From positions 1-10,970 of the forward strand of contig CAKQBP010000030.1 in the NCBI GenBank assembly GCA_934216375.1: a stretch of 10,970 nucleotides of DNA, given 5' to 3'. The notes beneath the pieces are model-generated. The model saw only the letters and a program-made list of their open reading frames with translations, was not told the DNA's origin and ran no database searches. The DNA is from an uncultured Veillonella sp. (GTDB taxonomy: Bacteria > Bacillota > Negativicutes > Veillonellales > Veillonellaceae). Shown in pieces: positions 1 through 6,094 of this stretch (positions are counted from its first letter, which is position 1; each line of letters opens with the position of its first letter). Both the position numbers and the translations under genes were made by a program.

Positions 1-501
1 GTTATCGAAGTTGGTGCTGCTACAGAAGTTGAAATGAAAGATAAAAAACTTCGTATCGAAGACGCATTGAACGCAACTCGTGCTGCTGTTGAAGAAGGTA
101 TCGTAGCTGGTGGTGGTACTACATTCATCGATATCATCCCTGCATTGAATACATTGGAAGCTACTGGTGACGTTCAAACTGGTATTAACCTTGTAAAACG
201 CGCTGTAGAAGAACCACTTCGTCAAATCGCATACAACGCAGGTCTCGAAGGTTCTGTAGTAGTAGAAAAAGTTAAAAATACTGAAGCTGGTGTAGGTTTC
301 AATGCCTTGACTGAAGAATACATCGATATGGTTAAAGCTGGTATTGTTGATCCTGCAAAAGTTACTCGTTCTGCCCTTCAAAATGCCGCATCTATTGCAT
401 CTCTTGTATTAACTACTGAAACAATCGTAGCTGATAAGGTAGATGAAAATGCAGCAGTTCCTGCAATGCCTCCAATGGGTGGTATGGGCGGTATGATGTA
501 A
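1..501 (+). CDS. groEL: 60 kDa chaperonin GroEL, C-terminal part (5' truncated by window)
   Basis: This is the last 166 residues of the cytosolic chaperonin GroEL, which with GroES encloses unfolded proteins and refolds them using ATP. The frame is open from base 1, so the start lies outside the window; the ATG at 34 is internal. The piece begins at about residue 378 of a roughly 545-residue protein. It covers the end of the apical/intermediate domain and the C-terminal equatorial half. Visible hallmarks are [10 protein letters not shown] at the start, the [14 protein letters not shown] segment whose Asp21 matches the ATP-hydrolysis Asp398 of E. coli GroEL, the AGGG nucleotide loop (36-39), and [12 protein letters not shown] (116-127) with the second nucleotide-contacting Asp. 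The protein ends in the typical flexible Gly-Met tail ([11 protein letters not shown]). It is presumably the second gene of a groES-groEL operon and is followed by a strong terminator. Identity is certain. Confidence 0.98.
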   Translation, partial: VIEVGAATEVEMKDKKLRIEDALNATRAAVEEGIVAGGGTTFIDIIPALNTLEATGDVQTGINLVKRAVEEPLRQIAYNAGLEGSVVVEKVKNTEAGVGFNALTEEYIDMVKAGIVDPAKVTRSALQNAASIASLVLTTETIVADKVDENAAVPAMPPMGGMGGMM

Positions 502-534
502 TCAGCTGCTTAGAATTAATTTTATAAGAAACAT

Positions 535-590
535 AATAATCCTAATGAATTGTGAATTACATTTTTCATATTCATTAGGATTATTTTTTA
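535..590 (+). terminator. Rho-independent terminator of groEL
   Basis: A perfect 16-bp stem (535-550 with 570-585) encloses a 19-nt loop and runs into a T-rich tract (585-589). It lies 33 bp after the groEL stop codon and should end the groESL transcript. The stem is AT-rich but long and without mismatch. Confidence 0.85.
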
Positions 591-696
591 TTGATAAATT
601 AATCTATTGTAAGGGTGTAATATTTTAAATTTCAAATTTCAAAAAAACTATGATTGTATTTAAGCTGACTATATTATGTTGATTACATCGATAAAA

Positions 697-725
697 TTGA
701 TTTTGTATACAATGTATGTTATAAT
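697..725 (+). promoter_or_regulatory. Candidate upstream promoter with palindromic spacer
   Basis: TTGATT (697-702) and TATAAT (720-725) are 17 bp apart, a good sigma-70-type match. The first ten bases of the spacer are the perfect palindrome TTGTATACAA (703-712). It resembles the core of GntR-type operators (TTGTATACAA is the core of the B. subtilis gluconate operator), so a repressor could act here; that is inference. It would add a second start about 100 bp upstream of doxX. Confidence 0.4.
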
Positions 726-751
726 TCTATAGAATTTAATAGTGAGTCTTA

Positions 752-780
752 TTGACATAGTTATTCTCTAATAGTATAAT
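752..780 (+). promoter_or_regulatory. Consensus sigma-70/sigma-A promoter of doxX
   Basis: TTGACA (752-757) and TATAAT (775-780) both match consensus exactly with the ideal 17-bp spacer. Transcription should start near 787, giving a leader of about 47 nt before the doxX ATG. A promoter this close to consensus would be very strong if unrepressed, which makes the palindrome at the start site (787-802) relevant. Confidence 0.8.
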
Positions 781-786
781 TAATGT

Positions 787-802
787 ATCGAATTTATTCG
801 AT
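787..802. promoter_or_regulatory. Candidate operator palindrome at doxX start site
   Basis: ATCGAATTTATTCGAT is a perfect 7-bp inverted repeat with a 2-base centre, placed six bases after the -10 box, over the predicted transcription start. The position suits a repressor operator. DoxX-type genes in Firmicutes are often controlled by redox-sensing MarR-family repressors, but no regulator gene is visible here, so the identity of any binder is unknown. Confidence 0.45.
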
Positions 803-833
803 TTGTTATATTTGAATTGAAAGAAGGATCACT

Positions 834-1250
834 ATGTTGAACTTTATTTTTAAAAGTAAACCTAATTATGTAAACTTTGGCTTATTGATTTATCGCCTTG
901 CATTGGGCATTTCCATGTTTTATCATGGTTATTTAAAATGGCTTAGCGGAGCTGAAGGGCTCTACAAAGTAGGGACTATGTTGGCACCTTTAGGTGTATC
1001 CGGTGGTTATGAGATGCTAGGCACTATGGCAGCACTTGCAGAAATGATTGGTGGTATTCTTATTGCAGTAGGATTATTTACACGTATTGGTGCTATTCTA
1101 GTTGTAGGTACTTTAGCAACTGCGACTATTGTGAGTTTGAATGGTAGTTTCTTTAGCTGGGACTACCCATCTCAATTAGGCTTTGGTGCACTTATGTTAT
1201 TCTTTGCTGGTGCTGGTCGCTTTAGTTTAGATAAAGCTTTATTTAAATAA
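834..1250 (+). CDS. DoxX-family integral membrane protein
   Basis: A 138-residue protein of the DoxX/YphA-like family, small four-helix inner-membrane proteins linked in some bacteria to oxidative or thiol stress; the biochemical role is not settled. Hydrophobic segments lie at about 15-33, 61-82, 84-102 and 114-127. The first contains the family pattern R21...HGxxK (His31, Gly32, Lys35), and Glu70 with the following Gly-Gly sits in the second helix as usual. The length is normal for the family. The ATG is set by AAGGA (824-828), five bases upstream. It has its own consensus promoter with a palindrome at the start site. It is followed 12 bp after its stop by a hairpin, so it may be mostly monocistronic with readthrough into lysA. 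Family assignment is confident; function is not. Confidence 0.88.
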   Translation: MLNFIFKSKPNYVNFGLLIYRLALGISMFYHGYLKWLSGAEGLYKVGTMLAPLGVSGGYEMLGTMAALAEMIGGILIAVGLFTRIGAILVVGTLATATIVSLNGSFFSWDYPSQLGFGALMLFFAGAGRFSLDKALFK

Positions 1251-1262
1251 TTAGGGAATTAG

Positions 1263-1296
1263 AATAAAAGACTCATCGGCTGATGAGTCTTTTATT
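1263..1296. terminator. Hairpin between doxX and lysA (terminator/attenuator)
   Basis: A perfect 15-bp stem (1263-1277 with 1282-1296) with a 4-base loop GGCT. The 3' arm includes CTTTTATTT and the 5' arm AATAAAAG, so it could terminate in either direction. It ends 17 bases before the lysA ATG, with the lysA ribosome site (AGAAAGG, 1302-1308) immediately after it. Confidence 0.75.
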
Positions 1297-1313
1297 TATG
1301 TAGAAAGGTTATC

Positions 1314-2570
1314 ATGAACAAAAAAACAGTTCCATTCACGTCAGAACAATTAGAAAATATTATTGCTCAGTATCCAACTCCATTCCATATTTATGATGAA
1401 GAAGGAATTATTGAGAATATGAAATCTTTCATCAATGCATTCTCTTGGAATAAGGGATTCAAGCAATATTTTGCAGTTAAAGCAACTCCAAATCCGTATA
1501 TCATGCGTTTGTTACAAAAGCTTGGGGTTGGCGCAGACTGTTCTTCCTTAGCGGAACTACTTTTATGTGAAAAAGTGGGTATTACGGGCCATGATATTAT
1601 GTTCACATCTAATGACACACCGTATGTGGAGTATAAAAAGGCACTTGAAATGGGTGCAATTATCAATCTTGATGATATTACACATATCGAATATTTAGAA
1701 AAAAATCATGGCTCTTTGCCAGATACATTCTGCGTGCGTTATAATCCGGGTTCTTTAAAAGAAGGGGGCAATACAATTATTGGCCTTCCTGAAGAAGCTA
1801 AATATGGTATGACACGCGAACAAATATTTGAAGCGTATAAACAATTACAAGCTAAAGGTGTAAAACACTTTGGTATTCATACAATGGTTGTTTCTAACGA
1901 ACTTGATATTGACGGTTTAGTTGGTACAGCAGAGCTTTGCTTTAATCTTGCTGTAGATATTAAAAAAGAACTTGGTATCACTATTGAATTTATTGATTTA
2001 GGTGGAGGTGTAGGTGTAGCTTATAAACCAGAACAAACACCAGTAGACTTCCGCGTATTAAGCAAGGGTGTAGAAGAAGCGTATAATCGGATTTTAGTAG
2101 CTAATGGACTTAATGATGTAGCATTGGCTTATGAATGTGGGCGTATGGTAACAGGTCCATTTGGTTACCTTGTTTCTACTGCTATTCATAAAAAAGATAT
2201 TTATCGTCATTACATCGGTTTGGACTCTTGTATGGCAAACCTCATGCGTCCAGCTTTATATGGTTCTTATCATCACATTACAGTAATGGGCAAAGAAAAT
2301 GCTCCCAAGGATCATGTATATGATGTAACAGGCTCCTTATGTGAAAATAATGATAAATTTGCTATTCAACGAGAGCTGCCAAAAATTGATATTGGAGATC
2401 GTGTCATCATTCACGATGCTGGTGCACATGGACATTCTATGGGTTTCAATTATAATGGTAAATTACGTTCTGCAGAGTTATTGCTACATAAAGATGGCTC
2501 TGTTACACAAATTCGTCGTGCTGAAACATATGATGATTTGTTTGGCACTCTCGATTTCTCTAATCTATAA
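1314..2570 (+). CDS. lysA: Diaminopimelate decarboxylase (PLP, fold type III)
   Basis: A cytosolic PLP enzyme of 418 residues, the usual LysA length, expected to convert meso-diaminopimelate to L-lysine and CO2. The N-terminal TIM barrel carries FAVKATPNP with Lys56 as Schiff-base lysine, His189 behind the PLP ring, the phosphate-binding GGGVG (230-234) and ECGR (274-277). The C-terminal beta domain has MRPALYGSYHHI (311-322), the CEN motif (Cys343, Glu344), which supplies catalytic Cys and a substrate-binding Glu from the partner subunit, and DAGAHG (368-373). The retained Glu344 favours diaminopimelate over ornithine/lysine decarboxylase. It differs from textbook LysA in having HTMVVSN where HIGSQ is usual and AHG where AYG is usual; I recognise this as a widespread divergent LysA clade of anaerobes. 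The start follows AGAAAGG. No separate promoter is visible, so it probably depends on the doxX transcript. Confidence 0.86.
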   Translation: MNKKTVPFTSEQLENIIAQYPTPFHIYDEEGIIENMKSFINAFSWNKGFKQYFAVKATPNPYIMRLLQKLGVGADCSSLAELLLCEKVGITGHDIMFTSNDTPYVEYKKALEMGAIINLDDITHIEYLEKNHGSLPDTFCVRYNPGSLKEGGNTIIGLPEEAKYGMTREQIFEAYKQLQAKGVKHFGIHTMVVSNELDIDGLVGTAELCFNLAVDIKKELGITIEFIDLGGGVGVAYKPEQTPVDFRVLSKGVEEAYNRILVANGLNDVALAYECGRMVTGPFGYLVSTAIHKKDIYRHYIGLDSCMANLMRPALYGSYHHITVMGKENAPKDHVYDVTGSLCENNDKFAIQRELPKIDIGDRVIIHDAGAHGHSMGFNYNGKLRSAELLLHKDGSVTQIRRAETYDDLFGTLDFSNL

Positions 2571-2677
2571 TTTAATATTGAGAATCGAATAGGATGAGAA
2601 TTAATATTAATAAAAACCTATCAATATATGTAATACTTGATATTCTTTTAATTCCTGTATATTTTAGTAGGAATATC

Positions 2678-2706
2678 TTGCTATCATTTAGATAAGAATG
2701 TATAAT
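2678..2706 (+). promoter_or_regulatory. Upstream suf promoter candidate P1
   Basis: TTGCTA (2678-2683) and TATAAT (2701-2706) are separated by 17 bp. Transcription from about 2713 would meet the terminator at 2753-2785 after some 40 nt. The -10 box and following bases, TATAATGAGTGTA, recur exactly at P2. Confidence 0.6.
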
Positions 2707-2712
2707 GAGTGT

Positions 2713-2785
2713 AGATTGTTATGCACATACTTGCTAAGTTGGCGAGAATTACGGCGGTATTCACGTTAGTGCGTACCGCCTTTTT
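2713..2785 (+). ncRNA. Candidate short leader RNA or sRNA ahead of suf operon
   Basis: If P1 is active, it would give a transcript of about 73 nt that ends at a strong intrinsic terminator before reaching sufC. A small hairpin CTTGC/GCGAG (2730-2734 with 2742-2746) precedes the terminator stem. It could be an attenuated leader or a free small RNA. I recognise no Rfam family, and its existence is inferred only from promoter and terminator signals. Confidence 0.3.
2753..2785 (+). terminator. Rho-independent terminator upstream of sufC
   Basis: GGCGGTA (2753-2759) pairs with TACCGCC (2774-2780), an inner CAC/GTG pairing (2762-2764 with 2769-2771, allowing a small offset) extends the hairpin, and five T residues follow (2781-2785). 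It is the most GC-rich terminator in the window and lies between the two suf promoter candidates. Confidence 0.85.
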
Positions 2786-2789
2786 ATAT

Positions 2790-2817
2790 GTGTCAGTATA
2801 TACGTTTTATATATAAT
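2790..2817 (+). promoter_or_regulatory. Proximal suf promoter candidate P2
   Basis: TATAAT (2812-2817) follows a weak -35 candidate GTGTCA (2790-2795) at 16 bp. Start would be near 2824, about 40 nt before the sufC TTG codon. TATAATGAGTGTA (2812-2824) repeats P1 exactly. The poor -35 suggests an activator or regulated use. Confidence 0.5.
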
Positions 2818-2850
2818 GAGTGTATGTTTCTTATGGTTACATACAAATAA

Positions 2851-2856
2851 AAGGAG
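2851..2856 (+). promoter_or_regulatory. sufC ribosome binding site deciding a TTG start
   Basis: AAGGAG lies eight bases before TTG at 2865. The in-frame ATG at 2820 overlaps the promoter -10 region, has no ribosome site and would add 15 residues absent from SufC homologues. Confidence 0.9.
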
Positions 2857-2864
2857 TGAACATT

Positions 2865-3608
2865 TTGGCTGAATTACTTCAGATAAAAGATTTAAAGGTA
2901 TCTGTTGAAGAGAAACAAATCTTGAAAGGTATTGATTTAACAATTAATAAAGGTGAAATTCATGTTGTGATGGGGACAAATGGTGCTGGTAAATCTACAC
3001 TTGCTAATGCAATCATGGGTAACTCTACATATACAGTAGATAGTGGTTCTATCATTTTTGATGGTAAGGATATTACGGAAGATGCAGTAAATGATCGTGC
3101 AAAAGCGGGTATTTTTATGTCCTTCCAAAATCCAATTTCTATTCCTGGTATTACTGTAGAAAACTTCATTCGTACAGCTAAATCCACAATTACTGGTGAA
3201 AATGTACGTGCATTATCTTTCAAAAAAGAATTGAAAGAAAAAATGGATGAATTATCCTTTGATTTATCTTATGCGCAACGTTATGTAAATGAAGGCTTCT
3301 CTGGTGGTGAACGCAAGAAGAATGAAATTCTTCAAATGTCCATTTTGAATCCTAAATTGGCTATTCTTGATGAAACTGATTCTGGCCTTGACGTAGATGC
3401 GGTTCGTATCGTATCTGAAGGTGTACAACGTTTCCATAACGAAGAAAATGCTGTATTAATCATTACTCATCATAACCAAATTTTACAAAAACTAAAACCA
3501 GACTATGTTCATGTGTTGATCAATGGCAAGATTGTTAAAACTGGTGATGCTTCTCTTGTACGTGAAATCGAAGAAAAAGGTTATGACGCATACAAAGCAT
3601 TAGCATAG
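2865..3608 (+). CDS. sufC: Fe-S cluster assembly ATPase SufC
   Basis: SufC is the ABC-type ATPase of the cytosolic SufBCD scaffold; its ATP-driven dimerisation reshapes SufB-SufD so that a nascent Fe-S cluster can form. With the TTG start the protein is 247 residues, the normal SufC length. Motifs in order are Walker A GTNGAGKST (37-45), the Q-loop Gln88 in SFQNP, the ABC signature FSGGERKK (145-152), Walker B LAILDE (165-170) with catalytic Glu170, the D-loop SGLD (173-176) and the switch His202. The signature FSGGERKKNEILQM is characteristic of SufC rather than of transporter ATPases. No membrane segment is present. The TAG stop is embedded in the AGGAGG ribosome site of sufB, so translation of the two is probably coupled. 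It is the first gene of the suf operon. Confidence 0.97.
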   Translation: MAELLQIKDLKVSVEEKQILKGIDLTINKGEIHVVMGTNGAGKSTLANAIMGNSTYTVDSGSIIFDGKDITEDAVNDRAKAGIFMSFQNPISIPGITVENFIRTAKSTITGENVRALSFKKELKEKMDELSFDLSYAQRYVNEGFSGGERKKNEILQMSILNPKLAILDETDSGLDVDAVRIVSEGVQRFHNEENAVLIITHHNQILQKLKPDYVHVLINGKIVKTGDASLVREIEEKGYDAYKALA

Positions 3609-3616
3609 GAGGCATA

Positions 3617-5026
3617 ATGGAAGAAAGAAAGAAAACCCAAGTCGCGGATATGGACCGTGGCGTCTATGATATAAAGAACGAATTTGAATATTCTTATATC
3701 TCTGATGCCGGTTTAACAGAAGATATTATCCGTGAGATTTGGTCTAATAAAAATGAACCAGAATGGATGCTTGATTTCCGTTTAAAGTCTTTGGAAATCT
3801 ATAATCGCATGGGCATTCCGAATTGGATTCCTGATATCTCGGGCTTAGATATGGCAAATATTCATACATATGTTAAGCCTAAAGTAGATATGAAAGAAAA
3901 CTGGGATGAAGTTCCAGAAGAAATTAAAAGTACTTTTGACCGCTTAGGTATTCCAGAAGCGGAAAAAACATCTCTAGCTGGTGTTGGTGCTCAATATGAT
4001 TCTGAAGTTGTTTACCACAGTATTCAAGAAGATCTTGTTAAGCAAGGTGTTATCTATACTGATATCGAAACAGCATTACATGAACATGAAGAAATCGTAA
4101 AAAAATACTGGATGACATTAATTCCACCTACAGACCATAAATGGGCTGCTCTTCACGGTGCCGTTTGGTCTGGTGGTTCCTTCGTATACGTTCCTGCAGG
4201 TGTACAAGTAGAGATTCCATTGCAATCTTACTTCCGTTTGAATGCACCAGGTGCTGGTCAGTTCGAACATACGATGATTATCGTAGAAGAAGGGGCTAAA
4301 TTGCACTTTATCGAAGGTTGTTCTGCTCCTAAGTATGATGTGTCTAACCTTCATGCAGGCGCTGTTGAACTGTTCGTTAAAGATAATGCTACATTGCGTT
4401 ATTCTACAATTGAAAACTGGTCTAAAAACATGTACAACCTTAACACAAAACGTTGTGTAGTAGGTAAAAATGGTACAATTGAGTGGGTATCTGGTTCCTT
4501 TGGCTCCAAAGTTTCTTGTTTGTACCCAATGAGTATTCTCAACGGTGAAGGTGCACATGCTGAATTTACAGGTGTAACATTCGCAGGTGAAGGACAATTC
4601 CTCGATACAGGTTGTAAAGTGGTACATAATGCACCATATACAACAAGTAATGTAAACTCTAAATCCATTTCTAAATCCGGTGGCGCTGCAATTTATCGTG
4701 GCCTTTTGAAGATTGGCCCTAAAGCTGAACATTCCAAAGCAACAGTTTCTTGTGAATCCTTGATGCTTGATGCTGAGTCTCAATCTGATACAATTCCGGC
4801 TATTATCGTAGAAAATGACAATGTGGATTTAGGTCATGAAGCTAAAATCGGTCGTATTTCCGACGAAGCAATTTTCTATCTTATGACTCGTGGTATTAGC
4901 GAAGAAGAAGCTCGTGCGATGCTAGTTCGTGGTTTCGTAGAGCCAATCTCTAAAGAATTGCCACTTGAATATGCAGTAGAAATGAACAATCTAATCAATC
5001 TTGAATTAGAAGGTTCTATCGGTTAA
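3617..5026 (+). CDS. sufB: Fe-S cluster scaffold protein SufB
   Basis: SufB is the scaffold subunit that receives sulfur and, with SufC and SufD, assembles Fe-S clusters. At 469 residues it is of normal length. An N-terminal helical part (1-150) precedes a right-handed beta-helix core, recognisable by GAVWSGGSFVYVPAGV (181-196), FEHTMIIVEEGA (216-227) and FIEGCSAP (231-238). The C-terminal domain carries SKATVSCESLML with Cys379, matching E. coli Cys405 at the SufB-SufD interface, and LGHEAKIGRISDEAIFYL with Glu408 matching the conserved glutamate of that site. Other cysteines (235, 280, 301, 333) lie in the core. The start follows AGGAGG (3607-3612) at only four bases, overlapping the end of sufC. 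Having SufB directly after SufC differs from the B. subtilis order sufCDSUB. Confidence 0.98.
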   Translation: MEERKKTQVADMDRGVYDIKNEFEYSYISDAGLTEDIIREIWSNKNEPEWMLDFRLKSLEIYNRMGIPNWIPDISGLDMANIHTYVKPKVDMKENWDEVPEEIKSTFDRLGIPEAEKTSLAGVGAQYDSEVVYHSIQEDLVKQGVIYTDIETALHEHEEIVKKYWMTLIPPTDHKWAALHGAVWSGGSFVYVPAGVQVEIPLQSYFRLNAPGAGQFEHTMIIVEEGAKLHFIEGCSAPKYDVSNLHAGAVELFVKDNATLRYSTIENWSKNMYNLNTKRCVVGKNGTIEWVSGSFGSKVSCLYPMSILNGEGAHAEFTGVTFAGEGQFLDTGCKVVHNAPYTTSNVNSKSISKSGGAAIYRGLLKIGPKAEHSKATVSCESLMLDAESQSDTIPAIIVENDNVDLGHEAKIGRISDEAIFYLMTRGISEEEARAMLVRGFVEPISKELPLEYAVEMNNLINLELEGSIG

Positions 5027-5035
5027 GGAGGAATT

Positions 5036-6082
5036 ATGAGCGAATTACTATTTAATGAACTCCCTAGACCGACATTCAGATGGTTGCGCGTTAATCATAC
5101 TGTAAGCTCTCTAGATGGAGAAGATACAGCGGTACAATCCATCGCTGTGGAAGCTAATAAAGATATACTTTCACCATTACCTGTTGGTACAGCATTACTA
5201 GATGGTAATTATGAAGGTGCTAATAAAGAAGCTGTTCATGTATTAGTTGAAAAAGCGGAAGGCTATGCTATCAATGTGCCTGCTAAGGCGAAAGAAGTTG
5301 TAGGCATCCGCATTGATGCTAATGCTCGTGTGGCAAACCGTTTCCAATTTATCGTTGGTGAAGGTGCTGAGCTAGAAGTACAATTCTATGTAACTGGTTC
5401 TGGCGATGCATTGACAAATGTTAGCTATTTAAACGAATACGATGTGAAAGAAGCTGGTAAGGTTGTAGTAAAAAAGGTAAATCTTTTGCCTGAACATGTA
5501 CAACATATCGAGCATCGATACACTAAATTAGAAGAAAAAGCAGATGTAGAATACATCAATATTGAAATTGGTGGCAGTGAAAACATCTTGAATTACTATC
5601 ATGATTTAGTAGGTCAAGAATCCCGTATGGTTCATGACATTGCTTATCTTGGTAATAAAGAGCAAAAATTTGATATTTCTATGGTTATGAGTCATGGTGG
5701 TAAAAAATCATTTAGTGATATTCATACCTTAGGTGCTCTTAGTGGCAATTCTAAAAAATCCTTCAGAGGGACCCTTGATTTCCTTAATGGAGCAACAGCT
5801 TCTGAAGGTGCAGAAGAAGATACTTGCTTATTGTTAGATCCAACTGTAAAATCTGTTTCGTTACCACTTTTATTGTGTAAAGAAGATAATGTAGTTGGTA
5901 ATCATGCAGCAAGTGCAGGCCAAATTGATCATAATAAATTGTTCTATATCATGAGCCGTGGCTTTAGTGAGGTAGAGGCAAAACATATCATTGTTGAATC
6001 TATGATTCGACCTATTATTGATCGCATTGGTGATGAAACGATTGAAGAAGCAGCGTTAGCAGCTGTACGTAATAAAATTTAA
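5036..6082 (+). CDS. sufD: Fe-S cluster assembly protein SufD
   Basis: SufD is the SufB paralogue that completes the SufBC2D complex and helps iron enter the scaffold. The protein is 348 residues, clearly shorter than E. coli or B. subtilis SufD (about 420-440). The missing part is N-terminal: the beta-helix region starts almost at once, while the C-terminal domain is complete. Recognisable segments are RFQFIVGEGAELEV (102-115), a central SHGGKKSFSDIHTLG (219-233) and SLPLLLCKEDNVVGNHAASAGQIDHNKLFYIMSRG in two halves (275-309). His290 matches the functional histidine of E. coli SufD (His360). The strong site AAGGAGGA (5025-5032) overlaps the sufB stop codon and fixes the ATG at 5036. Short SufD proteins of this kind are common in clostridia-like bacteria, so I do not regard it as truncated. 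Confidence 0.95.
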   Translation: MSELLFNELPRPTFRWLRVNHTVSSLDGEDTAVQSIAVEANKDILSPLPVGTALLDGNYEGANKEAVHVLVEKAEGYAINVPAKAKEVVGIRIDANARVANRFQFIVGEGAELEVQFYVTGSGDALTNVSYLNEYDVKEAGKVVVKKVNLLPEHVQHIEHRYTKLEEKADVEYINIEIGGSENILNYYHDLVGQESRMVHDIAYLGNKEQKFDISMVMSHGGKKSFSDIHTLGALSGNSKKSFRGTLDFLNGATASEGAEEDTCLLLDPTVKSVSLPLLLCKEDNVVGNHAASAGQIDHNKLFYIMSRGFSEVEAKHIIVESMIRPIIDRIGDETIEEAALAAVRNKI

Positions 6083-6094
6083 AGAGGCGTTTTT

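Larger units (their letters stand above)
502..833. other. Intergenic region groEL-doxX
   Basis: This 332-bp AT-rich gap has no credible coding frame. It holds the groEL terminator (535-590), a candidate promoter with a palindromic spacer (697-725), a near-perfect consensus promoter (752-780), a palindrome at the expected transcription start (787-802) and the doxX ribosome site AAGGA (824-828). Between about 591 and 696 I see only AT-rich sequence and a minor tandem AAATTTC repeat (627-640). Confidence 0.7.
2571..2864. other. Intergenic region lysA-sufC
   Basis: This 294-bp gap holds a 7-bp inverted repeat GATATTC/GAATATC (2639-2645 and 2671-2677), promoter candidate P1 (2678-2706), a strong terminator (2753-2785), promoter candidate P2 (2790-2817) and the sufC ribosome site. 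No terminator with a T-tract follows lysA directly, so the one at 2753-2785 may also stop lysA readthrough. The AT-rich stretch 2571-2638 shows nothing convincing. Confidence 0.65.

Noticed and set aside
627..640. Tandem AAATTTC repeat
   Set aside because: There are only two 7-bp units in AT-rich DNA and no sign of function.
2341..2592. Plus-strand open frame overlapping the 3' end of lysA
   Set aside because: It is in another frame inside the conserved C-terminal domain of LysA and has no ribosome site or homologous look.
2572..2610. TTAATATT/AATATTAA inverted repeat just after lysA as a terminator
   Set aside because: The stem is pure A/T with a long loop and no T-tract after it; a chance match in AT-rich sequence is more likely.
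2639..2677. GATATTC/GAATATC inverted repeat upstream of suf promoter P1 as an operator
   Set aside because: It has a 25-base spacing and competes with a nested ATTCCT/AGGAAT repeat. There is no family match, so I noted it in the intergenic entry but do not claim a site.
2820..2864. ATG 2820 as the start of sufC
   Set aside because: It overlaps the promoter -10 region and lies upstream of the predicted transcript start. TTG 2865 has AAGGAG at eight bases and gives the normal SufC N-terminus.
4118..4783. A 221-codon open frame on the minus strand inside sufB
   Set aside because: It is fully antisense to the well-conserved sufB core, has Cys/Phe/Thr-rich composition typical of a shadow frame, and lacks a ribosome site and any recognisable motif.
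5036..6082. SufD as an N-terminally truncated gene
   Set aside because: It is shorter than the E. coli and B. subtilis proteins, but the start has a very strong ribosome site immediately after sufB and no coding sequence is displaced. Short SufD forms are known in related bacteria.
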